Shown in pieces: positions 27,329 through 37,742 of a stretch of 40,492 bases of DNA (positions are counted from its first letter, which is position 1; each line of letters begins with the position of its first letter). Location: NCBI GenBank assembly GCA_022843705.1, contig JALHND010000014.1, positions 1 through 40,492 of the forward strand, read 5' to 3'. This stretch comes from Burkholderiales bacterium. GTDB lineage: Bacteria > Pseudomonadota > Gammaproteobacteria > Burkholderiales > SG8-41. The notes beneath the pieces were generated by a model. That model did no database searches. It was not told the DNA's origin and worked only from the letters and a program-made list of their open reading frames with translations. The position numbers and the translations under genes are program-made.

Positions 27329-28732
27329 ATGTTCAGGTATTTCTTTCTGGCCCTGTGCCTGTTTGTACCCCTGCAGTCCGCCGCCCAGCTTCCCGACTTC
27401 ACCGAGCTCGTGGAGAAACAGGGGGCGGCCGTGGTCAACATCAGCACCACGCAGTCCGCAAACCGCAATGCCCTGTCGCGGCAGCTGCCGCAACTCGACG
27501 AGAACGACCCGTTCTACGAGTTTTTCCGCCGCTTCATGCCGAACAATCCGAATCCGGGACAGCAGGGGCCGCGCGGATTCCAGGCGCAGTCGCTGGGTTC
27601 CGGATTCATCATCAGCGCCGACGGTTACATCCTGACGAATGCGCATGTGGTTGAGGGCGCCGATGAAGTCAGTGTCAAGCTCACCGACAAGCGTGAATTC
27701 AAGGCGAAAGTCATCGGCACCGACCGCCGCACCGATGTCGCCCTGATCAAGATCGACGCCGGCGGCTTGCCGACGGTCCGTTTCGGCGATGCCAACCGGC
27801 TCAAGGTCGGGGAATGGGTAGTTGCCATCGGCTCGCCGTTCGGATTCGAGAACACGGTGACCGCAGGCATCGTCAGCGCCAAGGGACGTTCCCTGCCGCA
27901 GGAGAACTTCGTGCCCTTCATCCAGACCGACGTTGCCGTCAATCCGGGCAATTCGGGCGGGCCGCTGTTCAACCTCAGGGGCGAGGTGGTTGGCATCAAT
28001 TCGCAGATCTACAGCCGCACCGGCGGGTTCATGGGGCTGTCTTTCGCAATCCCGATTGATGTCGCCAATGACATTGCGCAGCAGCTGCGAACCACCGGCA
28101 AGGTGACGCGCGGCCGCATCGGCGTGGTGATCCAGCCGGTGACCCGGGAACTCGCGGACGGTTTCGGCCTGCCCAAGCCCCAGGGGGCGCTGGTCAATTC
28201 GGTTGAAAAGGGCGGTCCGGCGGAAAGGGCCGGCATCGAGGCCGGTGATGTCATCCTGCGTTTTGACGGCAAGCCGGTGAATTCCTCTGAGGACCTGCCG
28301 CGCATCGTCGGCGGCACCAAGCCGGGAAGCAGCATCGCCGTCCAGGTCTGGCGCAACAAGGCGGCACGTGACATGCAGGTGGTGGTGGCCGAGCTGTCTG
28401 ATGATCGCGCGACGCGCCAGGCACGGGGCGGCAAGCCGCAACCGCAGGCAGGCAACCGGTTCGGCATGGCGCTGGCCGACCTCAGCGATGCGCAGCGCAA
28501 GGAACTGAAAATCGAGGGCGGCGTGCTGGTTGACGGCGTGCAGGGTGCCGCGGCGCAAGCCGGCCTGCGCCGCGGCGACGTGATCCTTGCGATCAACAAC
28601 CAGGATGTCAAGTCGGTCGAGCAGTTCCAGCAGCTGATGGGCGGCTTCGACAAGGGGCGGATCGTGGCCCTGCTGGTGCGCCGCGGCGGCAACTCGCTGT
28701 ACATCCCGTTCCGCATCGACGGGAATGGATGA
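27329..28732 (+). CDS. mucD: periplasmic Do-type serine protease (MucD/DegP)
   Basis: This 467-residue HtrA-family protease has a signal peptide (about 1-20, cleavage near SAA/AQL). The trypsin-like domain carries the catalytic triad His (TNAHVVEGA), Asp (RRTDVALIKID) and Ser (NPGNSGGPLFN). Two PDZ domains follow (about 260-350 and 370-467), with GDVILRFDGKPV and GDVILAINNQDV. It degrades or refolds damaged envelope proteins and dampens sigma-E signalling. ATG 27329 follows AGGAAAGG; the in-frame TTG at 27305 would spoil the signal peptide. It closes the rpoE-rseA-rseB set. Confidence 0.96.
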   Translation: MFRYFFLALCLFVPLQSAAQLPDFTELVEKQGAAVVNISTTQSANRNALSRQLPQLDENDPFYEFFRRFMPNNPNPGQQGPRGFQAQSLGSGFIISADGYILTNAHVVEGADEVSVKLTDKREFKAKVIGTDRRTDVALIKIDAGGLPTVRFGDANRLKVGEWVVAIGSPFGFENTVTAGIVSAKGRSLPQENFVPFIQTDVAVNPGNSGGPLFNLRGEVVGINSQIYSRTGGFMGLSFAIPIDVANDIAQQLRTTGKVTRGRIGVVIQPVTRELADGFGLPKPQGALVNSVEKGGPAERAGIEAGDVILRFDGKPVNSSEDLPRIVGGTKPGSSIAVQVWRNKAARDMQVVVAELSDDRATRQARGGKPQPQAGNRFGMALADLSDAQRKELKIEGGVLVDGVQGAAAQAGLRRGDVILAINNQDVKSVEQFQQLMGGFDKGRIVALLVRRGGNSLYIPFRIDGNG

Positions 28733-28982
28733 TTCACCGCCGCTTGAGCTGACCCTCTACGGCCGCGCATGGTGCCATCTCTGTGACGACATGCTGGCCG
28801 GCCTGCGCGCGCTGCCGGCCGGCCGGCCGTTCCTGGTCACGGTCATCGATGTCGATGACGATGCCGCGCTGGAGCGGCGTTTCGGGGACCAGGTGCCGGT
28901 GCTGATGCACGGCGACCGGGAGCTCTGCCATTACCATCTGGATGTTGCCGCGGTTACTGAATACTTGCTGAATTTCCGCTAA
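28725..28982 (+). CDS. glutaredoxin-like thiol protein (DUF836)
   Basis: This 85-residue thioredoxin-fold protein has Cys17-x2-Cys20 in GRAWCHLCDDM and the cis-proline segment DQVPVLMHGD. It belongs to the small glutaredoxin-like DUF836 family often found between mucD and lepA in betaproteobacteria. The substrate is unknown; a cytoplasmic thiol-disulfide role is inferred from the fold. It overlaps the mucD 3' end by 8 bases and is therefore coupled to the sigma-E operon. Confidence 0.9.
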   Translation: MDDSPPLELTLYGRAWCHLCDDMLAGLRALPAGRPFLVTVIDVDDDAALERRFGDQVPVLMHGDRELCHYHLDVAAVTEYLLNFR

Positions 28983-28985
28983 AAT
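28980..28985 (+). promoter_or_regulatory. candidate lepA -10 element
   Basis: TAAAAT at the 3' end of the glutaredoxin-like gene resembles the -10 elements before ppsA and pyrG. No clear -35 is seen at 16-18 bases. Transcription from here would begin near 28992 and run through the hairpin at 29009-29048 before lepA. Confidence 0.35.
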
Positions 28986-29008
28986 ACGGGACCTTGTGAA
29001 TCGAACTT

Positions 29009-29048
29009 GGGCACGCCGGGGAAGTCGGGGTGCCCTTTTTGTTGTTTT
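29009..29048 (+). terminator. rho-independent terminator or attenuator upstream of lepA
   Basis: GGGCAC (29009-29014) pairs with GTGCCC (29030-29035). Two further C-G pairs extend the stem inward after one mismatch. TTTTT and then a second T-rich run (to 29048) follow at once. It ends only 18 bases before the lepA ATG, so it either terminates the sigma-E operon or sits inside the lepA leader. Confidence 0.7.
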
Positions 29049-29066
29049 TTCCGGCGGCCGGAACTG

Positions 29067-30857
<1,791 letters not shown>

Positions 30858-30868
30858 GGAACCCTGTC

Positions 30869-31672
30869 ATGAATTTCGCGCTGATCATGCTGGTGCTGCT
30901 GCTGGTCACCGGCGCCGTCTGGCTGGCGGAGGTGCTGTATTTCCGCAAGCACCGGGCGGCCGGCATGCAGCAGCCGTGGTGGATCGAGTACCCGGCGAGT
31001 TTCTTCCCGGTCATCCTGGTGGTGTTTGTGCTGCGTTCCTTCCTGGTTGAGCCGTTCAAGATACCTTCCGGTTCGATGCTGCCGACGCTGCTGGTCGGGG
31101 ATTTCATCCTGGTCAACAAGTTCACCTACGGCATACGTCTGCCGGTGCTCAACACGCGGCTGGTCGAGGTCAGCGAGCCGCAGCGCGGGGAGGTGATGGT
31201 GTTCAGGTACCCCGAGAACCCGTCCCTGGATTACATCAAGCGGGTTGTGGCGCTGCCCGGGGATGACATCGTCTATGCGGACAAGCGCCTGAGCATCAAT
31301 GGCAGGGAAGTGCCGCTGAAACCCGACGGCGACTACAGCTACGTCGAGGGCGGTCTCAATTTTGTTTCGGCAAAACGTTTCGAGGAGCGGCTGGGCGAGC
31401 ATGCCCATGCGGTGCTGCTGCAGCCCGACATCCCCCCTGTGCAGCTTGGCGGGGTCCAGCGCTTTCCCTACCGTGACAATTGTGCGTACAATGACACCGG
31501 TTTCCGCTGCAAAGTCCCCGCCGGGCACTATTTCCTGATGGGGGACAACCGGGACAGCAGCAGCGACAGCCGTTACTGGGGATTTGTGCCGGAGCGCAAC
31601 ATCGTCGGCAGGGCATTTCTGATCTGGTGGAATTTCGACAACCTGAAACGCATCGGGCAGTCGATCAACTGA
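30869..31672 (+). CDS. lepB: signal peptidase I
   Basis: LepB cleaves signal peptides from exported proteins at the outer face of the inner membrane. The 267-residue protein has two N-terminal membrane spans (about 1-20 and 45-62) and a periplasmic catalytic domain. The nucleophile is Ser69 in IPSGSMLPT and the general base is Lys124 in YIKRVVALPGD. Box E, GDNRDSSSDSRYWG, is intact. The gene lies 11 bases after lepA. Confidence 0.97.
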   Translation: MNFALIMLVLLLVTGAVWLAEVLYFRKHRAAGMQQPWWIEYPASFFPVILVVFVLRSFLVEPFKIPSGSMLPTLLVGDFILVNKFTYGIRLPVLNTRLVEVSEPQRGEVMVFRYPENPSLDYIKRVVALPGDDIVYADKRLSINGREVPLKPDGDYSYVEGGLNFVSAKRFEERLGEHAHAVLLQPDIPPVQLGGVQRFPYRDNCAYNDTGFRCKVPAGHYFLMGDNRDSSSDSRYWGFVPERNIVGRAFLIWWNFDNLKRIGQSIN

Positions 31673-31690
31673 CATACTCGGGAGGCATCA

Positions 31691-32047
31691 ATGAATTCGC
31701 AGCGCGGCATCACGATCACCGGTTTTCTGGTATTTGCGGTACTGCTGATCTCGGCACTGCTGCTGGGCTTCAAGATCGGGCCGGCGTACATGGAATACCA
31801 CACCATCCAGAAGATGTTCCGCACGATGGCCAGCGACCCTTCCATAAAGAACGCCACCCGCGGCGAATTCAACAGCGCATTCAACGCGCGCGCCGGCGTC
31901 GACAACGTCAAGGCGATCACCTACGATGACGTGCAGATCGAGAAGGACGGCGACGGCATCGTGATCAGCGCGGAATACACGGTGCGCGTGCCGCTGTTCA
32001 GCAATCTCAGCGCGTTCATGGAGTTCCGGCCGACGTCCCGGCAGTGA
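31691..32047 (+). CDS. DUF4845 membrane protein
   Basis: This 118-residue protein has a short basic start, one membrane span (about 11-28, FLVFAVLLISALLLGF) and a soluble domain of about 90 residues. It matches the DUF4845 family found between lepB and rnc in betaproteobacteria. The N-terminus looks slightly pilin-like (RGITITGFLVFAV), but there is no clear prepilin peptidase site. Function unknown. Confidence 0.88.
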   Translation: MNSQRGITITGFLVFAVLLISALLLGFKIGPAYMEYHTIQKMFRTMASDPSIKNATRGEFNSAFNARAGVDNVKAITYDDVQIEKDGDGIVISAEYTVRVPLFSNLSAFMEFRPTSRQ

Positions 32048-32077
32048 CGGCCGGATGACGCGGTTTCCTGGCCTGCG

Positions 32078-32749
32078 GTGGATCACGGCCTGATCAGCGG
32101 CAGGATCGGTTACGTCTTCCGCGAGCCGGCACTGCTGCGGCGCGCACTGACCCACCGTTCTTTCGGCGCCGACCACAACGAGCGCCTGGAGTACCTCGGC
32201 GACAGTGTCGTCAACTGCCTGGTTGCCCTGGAACTCTATGACCGTTTCCCGCAGCTCAGCGAAGGCGAACTCTCGCGCATCCGCGCCAACCTCGTGAACC
32301 AGCAGGCGCTGCAGGGCATAGCCATCAATATCGGACTGGGCGGACAATTGCTGCTTGGCGAAGGAGAAGTGAAAAGCGGCGGCGCGGCGCGTCCCTCCAT
32401 CCTGGCAGATGCCGTCGAGGCGGTCATCGGCGCGGTGGTCATTGACGGCGGATTCCCGGCTGCGCAGCAGGTCGTGCGCAGGCTGTTTGGTGAAAATCTG
32501 GCCGCGGTCGATCCCGGGGTCAGCGGCAAGGACGCGAAAACGCGGCTGCAGGAGTTTGTGCAGGGCAGGGGATTGCCCTTGCCCGTTTATACGCTACTCG
32601 GCACCCGCGGGCAGGCGCATGCGCAGTCCTTCGAAGTGCAGTGCTCCATCACTGAACTCGACATCCTCACCGAGGGGCGCGGCGGAAGCAGGCGTGCCGC
32701 GGAGCAGGACGCGGCCGGCAAGGCCATGGCCCTGGTGGAGAATCAATGA
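32078..32749 (+). CDS. rnc: ribonuclease III
   Basis: RNase III cleaves double-stranded RNA, including rRNA precursors and some mRNAs. The 223-residue protein has the catalytic motif NERLEYLGDSV (Glu38, Asp42), the second acidic site in LADAVEAVIGAV, and a C-terminal double-stranded RNA-binding domain (about 155-223, ending GGSRRAAEQDAAGKAMA). The start is GTG at 32078. Its stop overlaps the era start (ATGA), the classical rnc-era coupling. Confidence 0.97.
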   Translation: MDHGLISGRIGYVFREPALLRRALTHRSFGADHNERLEYLGDSVVNCLVALELYDRFPQLSEGELSRIRANLVNQQALQGIAINIGLGGQLLLGEGEVKSGGAARPSILADAVEAVIGAVVIDGGFPAAQQVVRRLFGENLAAVDPGVSGKDAKTRLQEFVQGRGLPLPVYTLLGTRGQAHAQSFEVQCSITELDILTEGRGGSRRAAEQDAAGKAMALVENQ

Positions 32750-33636
32750 CCGATGCCGTGCACCGTGCCGGGCACCTCGCGATCATCGGCAGGCCGAATG
32801 TCGGCAAATCGACGCTGCTCAACCGCCTGGTGGGCCAGAAAATCAGCATCACCTCCAGGCGTCCCCAGACAACGCGGCAGCGGATCATCGGGATCGTCAC
32901 CCGTCCTGACGCGCAATATGTTTTCGTCGACACCCCCGGGTTCCAGACGCACCACGGCAGCACGATGAACCGCCTGATGAACCGCAGCGTGTCCCGCAGC
33001 GTATCGGATGTCGATGCCGTGGTCTGGGTGGTGGAGGCGCAGCGACTGACAGCGGAGGACAAGGCGGTGTTCGCCCTGCTGCGGCCGGAAACGCCATTCG
33101 TGGTTGCGCTGAACAAGATCGACGGTGTGGGCAACAAGAACGAACTGCTGCCCCTGATGCAGGAAATCCATGCGCTGGCGCAGCCGGCGGCCATCGTCCC
33201 GGTATCGGCAAAAACAGGCCTGGGAACCGATGCGCTGCTGGCGGCGCTGCGGCCGCTGTTGCCCGAGCAGGACTCCATGTACGGAGAAGACGAGATCACC
33301 ACGGCCAGCGAACGCACGCTGGCGGCCGAACTGCTGCGCGAGAAACTGTTCCGGCTGCTGGGCGAGGAGCTGCCGTATTCGGCACTGGTCGAAATCGAGA
33401 AATTCGAAACCGTGGACGGACTGCGCCGCATCCATGCCGGCATACTGGTCGACAAGCCCGGGCACAAGGGTATTGTCATCGGCAAGGGCGGAGCCAAGCT
33501 GAAGGACATCGCAAGCCAGGCCCGCGCCGACATGGAACGCCTGTTCGGCGGCAAGGTTTTTCTTGAAGTCTGGGTCAAGGTGAAATCTGGCTGGGCTGAT
33601 GACCTGGGGGTGTTGCGGCGCTCCGGGATAGAATAA
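32746..33636 (+). CDS. era: GTPase Era
   Basis: Era binds the 3' end of 16S rRNA and helps mature the 30S subunit. The 296-residue protein has the P-loop GRPNVGKST (15-23), switch II DTPGF, NKID, and a C-terminal KH domain with IVIGKGGAKLKDI. ATG 32746 overlaps the rnc stop by four bases. The gene is followed by the AT-rich gap before recO. Confidence 0.97.
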   Translation: MTDAVHRAGHLAIIGRPNVGKSTLLNRLVGQKISITSRRPQTTRQRIIGIVTRPDAQYVFVDTPGFQTHHGSTMNRLMNRSVSRSVSDVDAVVWVVEAQRLTAEDKAVFALLRPETPFVVALNKIDGVGNKNELLPLMQEIHALAQPAAIVPVSAKTGLGTDALLAALRPLLPEQDSMYGEDEITTASERTLAAELLREKLFRLLGEELPYSALVEIEKFETVDGLRRIHAGILVDKPGHKGIVIGKGGAKLKDIASQARADMERLFGGKVFLEVWVKVKSGWADDLGVLRRSGIE

Positions 33637-33710
33637 AAAATACAATAAAAACAATATGTTAAAAATAACTCTTCAAGCGGACTCCAGGTTATGGCGGGAG
33701 CTTCTGCGGC
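33637..33710. promoter_or_regulatory. AT-rich gap between era and recO
   Basis: The first 40 or so bases are almost purely A/T with long A-runs, in contrast to the surrounding sequence. No hairpin terminator or clean promoter pair is visible. It may act as a promoter or UP-like element for recO. No small gene is supported. Confidence 0.3.
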
Positions 33711-34436
33711 ATGGCTGAACGGGCACGGCGGGACGGGCAGGCGGCTTACCTGCTGCACACCTATGCCTACCGCGAAACCAGCCTGATTGCCGAGTTCTAC
33801 AGCCGCGAATCGGGCCGGGTCGCGGTCATTGCCCGCGGAGCACGGCGGCCGCGTTCGGCGCTGCGCGGCGTGCTGATGGCATTCCAGCCGCTGCTGATCG
33901 GCTGGTCCGGGAAATCCGAATTGAAAACCCTGCACAAGGCCGAGTGGCAGGGCGGCTACGCGCCCCTGCGCGGACTTGGCCTGATCTGCGGCTTCTACCT
34001 GAACGAACTGCTGCTGAAGCTGCTGCCGCGGGAGGATCCCCACGAGCAGCTGTTTGAAGCCTACGCCGCGGCGCTGGCGCAATTGCCCGGCACCGCGGAC
34101 CATGCGGCGGTGCTGCGCCGTTTTGAACGTGTGCTGCTGCGCGAACTCGGTTACGGCCTGGTGCTGGAGCGCGAGGCCGGCGCCGGTGCGCCGATCCGGG
34201 CCGAAGGCCTTTACCGTTACGTGCCCGAGCGCGGGCCGGTGCCGGCGCTCGGGAGTGACGGCCAAAGCGGCGTAGAATTGGCGGGGCAGACGCTGATCGA
34301 CATGGCGGAGGATCGTTATGCCGACCCGAGGACAGTGCAGCAGAGCAAGTTGCTGATGCGGGCGCTGATCAACCACTGTCTTGGTGCGCAGACACTGTAC
34401 ACGCGACAGCTGTTGCGCGACCTGCAGCAGTTCTAG
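33711..34436 (+). CDS. recO: DNA repair protein RecO
   Basis: RecO anneals DNA and loads RecA in the RecFOR recombination pathway. The 241-residue protein has the N-terminal OB fold (about 10-90: AYLLHTYAYRETSLIAEFYSRE, RVAVIARGARRP) and the helical C-terminal domain with RFERVLLRELGYG. Gene order era-recO-pdxJ supports the call. The ATG at 33711 gives a normal N-terminus; ATG 33691 is out of frame. Confidence 0.94.
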   Translation: MAERARRDGQAAYLLHTYAYRETSLIAEFYSRESGRVAVIARGARRPRSALRGVLMAFQPLLIGWSGKSELKTLHKAEWQGGYAPLRGLGLICGFYLNELLLKLLPREDPHEQLFEAYAAALAQLPGTADHAAVLRRFERVLLRELGYGLVLEREAGAGAPIRAEGLYRYVPERGPVPALGSDGQSGVELAGQTLIDMAEDRYADPRTVQQSKLLMRALINHCLGAQTLYTRQLLRDLQQF

Positions 34437-34481
34437 AACCGTTTACAGCACATTGATCCGTCACGATCCTGCAGCAATGCC

Positions 34482-35222
34482 ATGACCCGCCTCAGTGTCA
34501 ATGTCAACAAGGTTGCGCTGCTGCGCAATTCACGCACGCTCGGCATCCCGAGCGTGCTGCGCGCCGCGACCCTGGCCCTGGATGCGGGAGCGCATGGCAT
34601 CACCGTGCATCCCCGGCCCGATGCGCGCCACATCCGGCCCGGTGACGTGCACGACCTGGCCGGCCTGCTGCGTCAGCGTCCCGGTGCCGAATTCAACATC
34701 GAAGGCAATCCCTTCGAGCCGCCGCTGATGGAACTGGCGCAGGCAGTCAGGCCGCAGCAGTGCACGCTGGTGCCGGATACGCCCGGCGCCTTCACCTCCG
34801 ATCATGGCTGGGACCTTGCGCGGGATGGTGTACGGCTGCGGCCGGTGGTGGCAAACCTGAAGGCATGGGGTATCCGCGTCAGCCTGTTCATGGACGCCGA
34901 TCCGGCGGTCATGGCCGCCGCTGCGGCCACCGGCGCCGATCGCGTCGAGCTGTACACCGAGCCCTACGCGGCGGCTTTCGGCACGGTTGGCGGGCAGGCG
35001 ATGCTCGAGCGTTACGCCGCAGCATCCCGCAGCGCGCAGGCTGCGGGACTCGGCGTCAATGCCGGCCATGACCTGAACCGCGACAACCTGCCGCGTTTCC
35101 TCGGGGCGGTGAGCGGTGTGGCAGAGGTATCGATCGGTCACGCGCTGGTTGCCGACGCGCTCGAACTCGGACTTGCGGAAACGGTGAAGGAATACCTGCG
35201 CGTGATGGGAGTGCGGAATTGA
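34482..35222 (+). CDS. pdxJ: pyridoxine 5'-phosphate synthase
   Basis: PdxJ condenses 1-deoxyxylulose 5-phosphate with 3-amino-2-oxopropyl phosphate to pyridoxine 5'-phosphate in vitamin B6 synthesis. The 246-residue TIM barrel carries LSVNVNKVALLRNSR, HGITVHPRPDARHI, FNIEGNPF, LVPDTPGAFTSDHGWD and GHALVADALELGL, all family landmarks. Its stop overlaps the acpS start (TTGA). Confidence 0.97.
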   Translation: MTRLSVNVNKVALLRNSRTLGIPSVLRAATLALDAGAHGITVHPRPDARHIRPGDVHDLAGLLRQRPGAEFNIEGNPFEPPLMELAQAVRPQQCTLVPDTPGAFTSDHGWDLARDGVRLRPVVANLKAWGIRVSLFMDADPAVMAAAAATGADRVELYTEPYAAAFGTVGGQAMLERYAAASRSAQAAGLGVNAGHDLNRDNLPRFLGAVSGVAEVSIGHALVADALELGLAETVKEYLRVMGVRN

Positions 35223-35596
35223 TTCACGGCATCGGCATCGACGTCATTCAGCCGCACCGCGTGGCGCGGCTGCTGGAAAAATACGGCCAGCGTTTTGTGA
35301 GGCGGGTGCTGACACCGGTCGAGCAGGCACGTTATGCGGAAACCGGGAAGCAGGTCCTGTTCCTTGCCAACCGGTTTGCCGCGAAGGAAGCCTTCTCGAA
35401 GGCGATGGGCACGGGGTTCCGCTATCCGGTGACCCTGCAATGCATCAGCGTCGTGCAGGACAGCGCCGGCAAGCCGGGCTTCGCATTCAACGATGCCCTG
35501 GAAGCGCTGGTGCGGCAGCGCGGCATCACCGGCCATCACCTGACCATCAGCGACGAATCGAATCTGGCCTGTGCCTGCGTCGTGCTCGAGACCTGA
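35219..35596 (+). CDS. acpS: holo-[acyl-carrier-protein] synthase
   Basis: AcpS transfers 4'-phosphopantetheine from CoA to acyl carrier protein. The 125-residue protein has [14 protein letters not shown] with the metal-binding Asp, and [15 protein letters not shown] with the catalytic Glu/Lys. The start is the rare codon TTG at 35219, overlapping the pdxJ stop by four bases. No ATG or GTG exists nearby that would keep the conserved first strand, so the TTG start is well supported. Confidence 0.94.
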   Translation: MIHGIGIDVIQPHRVARLLEKYGQRFVRRVLTPVEQARYAETGKQVLFLANRFAAKEAFSKAMGTGFRYPVTLQCISVVQDSAGKPGFAFNDALEALVRQRGITGHHLTISDESNLACACVVLET

Positions 35597-35606
35597 ACGG
35601 AGAGAC

Positions 35607-36653
35607 ATGAAAAAAACGATGCCCCTGGGGCCGGTCATGCTGGATGTTGCCGGTGTCGTGCTGACCGACGAAGACAGGCGGCGGCTGCTTCATCCGCTGA
35701 CCGGCGGCGTGATCCTGTTTGCGCGCAACTTTGAATCCTGCGCCCAGCTCGATGCGCTGACCGCTGAAATCCATGCCCTGCGTGATCCCGGCCTGATCAT
35801 CGCGGTCGACCACGAAGGCGGCCGGGTTCAGCGGTTCCGGCAGGGGTTCACGCATCTTCCGCCGATGCGGATTTTCGGAACGATATGGGATCGCGACCGT
35901 GATGCCGCGGCATCGCTGGCACGGTCCGCCGGCTTTGTGCTTGCAGCTGAGCTGCGGGTTCACGGTGTCGATCTTTCGTTTGCGCCGGTTCTCGATGTCG
36001 ATTACGGCAACAGCAGCGTCATCGGTGACCGCGCATTCCATGCCGACCCCGAAGCCATTGCCGAACTGGCATCCGCAGTGATGTGCGGCCTGCGCGAGGG
36101 GGGCATGGCGGCGGTGGGCAAACATTTTCCCGGTCATGGCCATGTCCGCGCCGACTCCCATCACGAAGTGCCGGTCGACGGCCGCAGTCTCGAGCAGATC
36201 CGTGCCGAGGACCTGCTGCCGTTCCGTCGCCTCTCCGCAGAAGGCCTGGAGGGCATCATGCCGGCACACGTGATTTACCCCGAGGTCGACGCTGCGCCGG
36301 CGGGGTTTTCGGCGACATGGCTGCAACGGATACTGCGCGGCGAACTGGGTTTTGACGGCGTGATTTTCAGCGACGATCTCAGCATGGAGGGGGCCAGTGT
36401 CGCCGGCGGCGTGATCGAGCGGGCACAGGCCGCGCTGGGCGCCGGTTGTGACATGGTGCTGGTCTGTAATGCGCCGTCCGCTGCCGACGAATTGCTCGCA
36501 GGCCTGCGTCATGACATGTCTGCCGCGTCGCGCGCGCGGCTGAAGCGAATCCTTGCCCACCCGTTTGCCGCGGATGCCGGAAGCCTGCAAGCCGATGCGC
36601 GGTACGCCGCGGCCTGCAAGGCGATTGCCGGAATCAGCGGGGCGGCACAATGA
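35607..36653 (+). CDS. nagZ: beta-N-acetylhexosaminidase NagZ
   Basis: NagZ removes N-acetylglucosamine from muropeptides in cytoplasmic peptidoglycan recycling. This 348-residue glycoside hydrolase family 3 protein shows [20 protein letters not shown], the mobile catalytic loop [18 protein letters not shown] (Asp-His pair) and the nucleophile Asp in [10 protein letters not shown]. There is no signal peptide, as expected. The ATG at 35607 follows GGAGAG and lies 10 bases after acpS; the in-frame upstream extension overlaps acpS and is rejected. Confidence 0.96.
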   Translation: MKKTMPLGPVMLDVAGVVLTDEDRRRLLHPLTGGVILFARNFESCAQLDALTAEIHALRDPGLIIAVDHEGGRVQRFRQGFTHLPPMRIFGTIWDRDRDAAASLARSAGFVLAAELRVHGVDLSFAPVLDVDYGNSSVIGDRAFHADPEAIAELASAVMCGLREGGMAAVGKHFPGHGHVRADSHHEVPVDGRSLEQIRAEDLLPFRRLSAEGLEGIMPAHVIYPEVDAAPAGFSATWLQRILRGELGFDGVIFSDDLSMEGASVAGGVIERAQAALGAGCDMVLVCNAPSAADELLAGLRHDMSAASRARLKRILAHPFAADAGSLQADARYAAACKAIAGISGAAQ

Positions 36654-36673
36654 TGCGGCAGGGTACCGCTTTC

Positions 36674-36702
36674 TTTACACCTGCCCGCCAATGGTGTTAG
36701 AT
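36674..36702 (+). promoter_or_regulatory. candidate sigma-70 promoter for the DUF3135-udg-uvrC unit
   Basis: TTTACA (36674-36679) and TTAGAT (36697-36702) are spaced by exactly 17 bases. The predicted start is near 36709, almost at the ATG of the DUF3135 gene (36711). Either that gene is read from a very short leader or the promoter serves the genes downstream. Confidence 0.5.
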
Positions 36703-36710
36703 GTGCAGCC

Positions 36711-37055
36711 ATGGATCCCGCTGATCAGAAGGATTTCAATTTCGAGGAATGGGCGGCGCTTGCGCGCGAGGACGGTGATGCTTTCGAGCGCCGCCGCCAG
36801 CAGCTGATCGAGGACATGCTCTCGGCTGCCCCCGGGCGGATGCAGCGCCGCCTGCGCGGGCTTCAGTTCCAGATCGATCTCGAGCGTGAACGGGCGGGCA
36901 CGCCACTGGGCGCCGCGGTGCGGTTGAACTCCATGATGTGGTCCAGTTTTGCCGATTTGCGGGATGCCTTGGCGGGTGTCAGCGACGATGTTCCGCCACA
37001 GCCGCGGACGCCGGAAACCGGCGCGCAGCTGATACCGTTTCCCAAGCGTTCCTGA
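36711..37055 (+). CDS. DUF3135 family protein
   Basis: This 114-residue soluble protein has FNFEEWAALAREDGDAFERRR and RMQRRLRGLQFQIDLERER, the conserved core of DUF3135, a family of small proteobacterial proteins of unknown function. The C-terminal 35 residues are Pro-rich and probably disordered. It precedes two DNA repair genes, which does not by itself assign a role. The ATG is at 36711. Confidence 0.85.
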   Translation: MDPADQKDFNFEEWAALAREDGDAFERRRQQLIEDMLSAAPGRMQRRLRGLQFQIDLERERAGTPLGAAVRLNSMMWSSFADLRDALAGVSDDVPPQPRTPETGAQLIPFPKRS

Positions 37056-37118
37056 GCGATGGGCGGGGCAGTGGCCGGGCGAGGCGGCAGCTTGCCGCCG
37101 CCGGGCAGGGAGTTCTCG

Positions 37119-37742
37119 ATGGACTGCCGGCTTTGCCCGCGGCTGGCCGCGCACCTGGCCGGCGTCCGCAGTGATCATCCCGACTACCATGCCCGACCGG
37201 TGCCGGCCTTTGGTGACCCGCACCCCGGCTTGCTGATCGTCGGTCTGGCACCGGGCATGCACGGCGCCAATCGCACCGGCAGGCCTTTTACCGGCGACCA
37301 TGCCGGCATCCTGCTCTACGAAACGCTGCATCGTTTCGGTTTCGGCAGCCAGGCCCTGGCCTTGTCGCCGGATGACGGCCTGGAACTGAAAGGCTGCCGG
37401 ATCACCAACGCCGTCAAATGCCTGCCGCCGGAAAACAAGCCCCTGCCGGCGGAGGTCAGGACCTGCAACGGTTACCTGCGCGCCGAACTGCAGGCGCTGG
37501 CTCCGCCGGCGGTGCTGGCATTGGGTACGGTTGCCCACCAGGCGGTGCTGCGCGCGCTGGACTGCCGCATCGCCGGTTTTCCGTTCGCGCATGGCACCAG
37601 GCACCGGCTGCGGCCGGACCTGCTGCTGTTCGACAGTTACCACTGCAGCCGCTACAACACCCAGACCCGGCGCCTGACGCCGGAGATGTTCCGGGAGGTT
37701 TTTGCGGAGATCCGGAGCCATCTGGACGGGATCGGCCGATGA
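37119..37742 (+). CDS. family 5 uracil-DNA glycosylase (UdgB-like)
   Basis: This 207-residue iron-sulfur uracil-DNA glycosylase removes uracil, and probably other deaminated bases, from DNA. Cluster cysteines are Cys3 and Cys6 (MDCRLCPRL), then one in NAVKCLPPENKP and one in VRTCNGYL. Motif A is GLAPGMHGANRTGRPFTGD, in which the usual polar catalytic residue is absent, as expected for family 5. The second motif reads SYHCSRYNTQT, with Cys where many members have Pro. ATG 37119 has GGAG seven bases upstream; a frame from 37059 adds an unlikely Gly/Pro-rich stretch. The stop overlaps uvrC (ATGA), linking two repair enzymes. Confidence 0.9.
   Translation: MDCRLCPRLAAHLAGVRSDHPDYHARPVPAFGDPHPGLLIVGLAPGMHGANRTGRPFTGDHAGILLYETLHRFGFGSQALALSPDDGLELKGCRITNAVKCLPPENKPLPAEVRTCNGYLRAELQALAPPAVLALGTVAHQAVLRALDCRIAGFPFAHGTRHRLRPDLLLFDSYHCSRYNTQTRRLTPEMFREVFAEIRSHLDGIGR

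Noticed and set aside
37418-37738. N-terminal extension of uvrC by 107 residues
   Set aside because: This part lies inside the uracil-DNA glycosylase gene in another frame; UvrC's GIY-YIG domain begins right after 37739.
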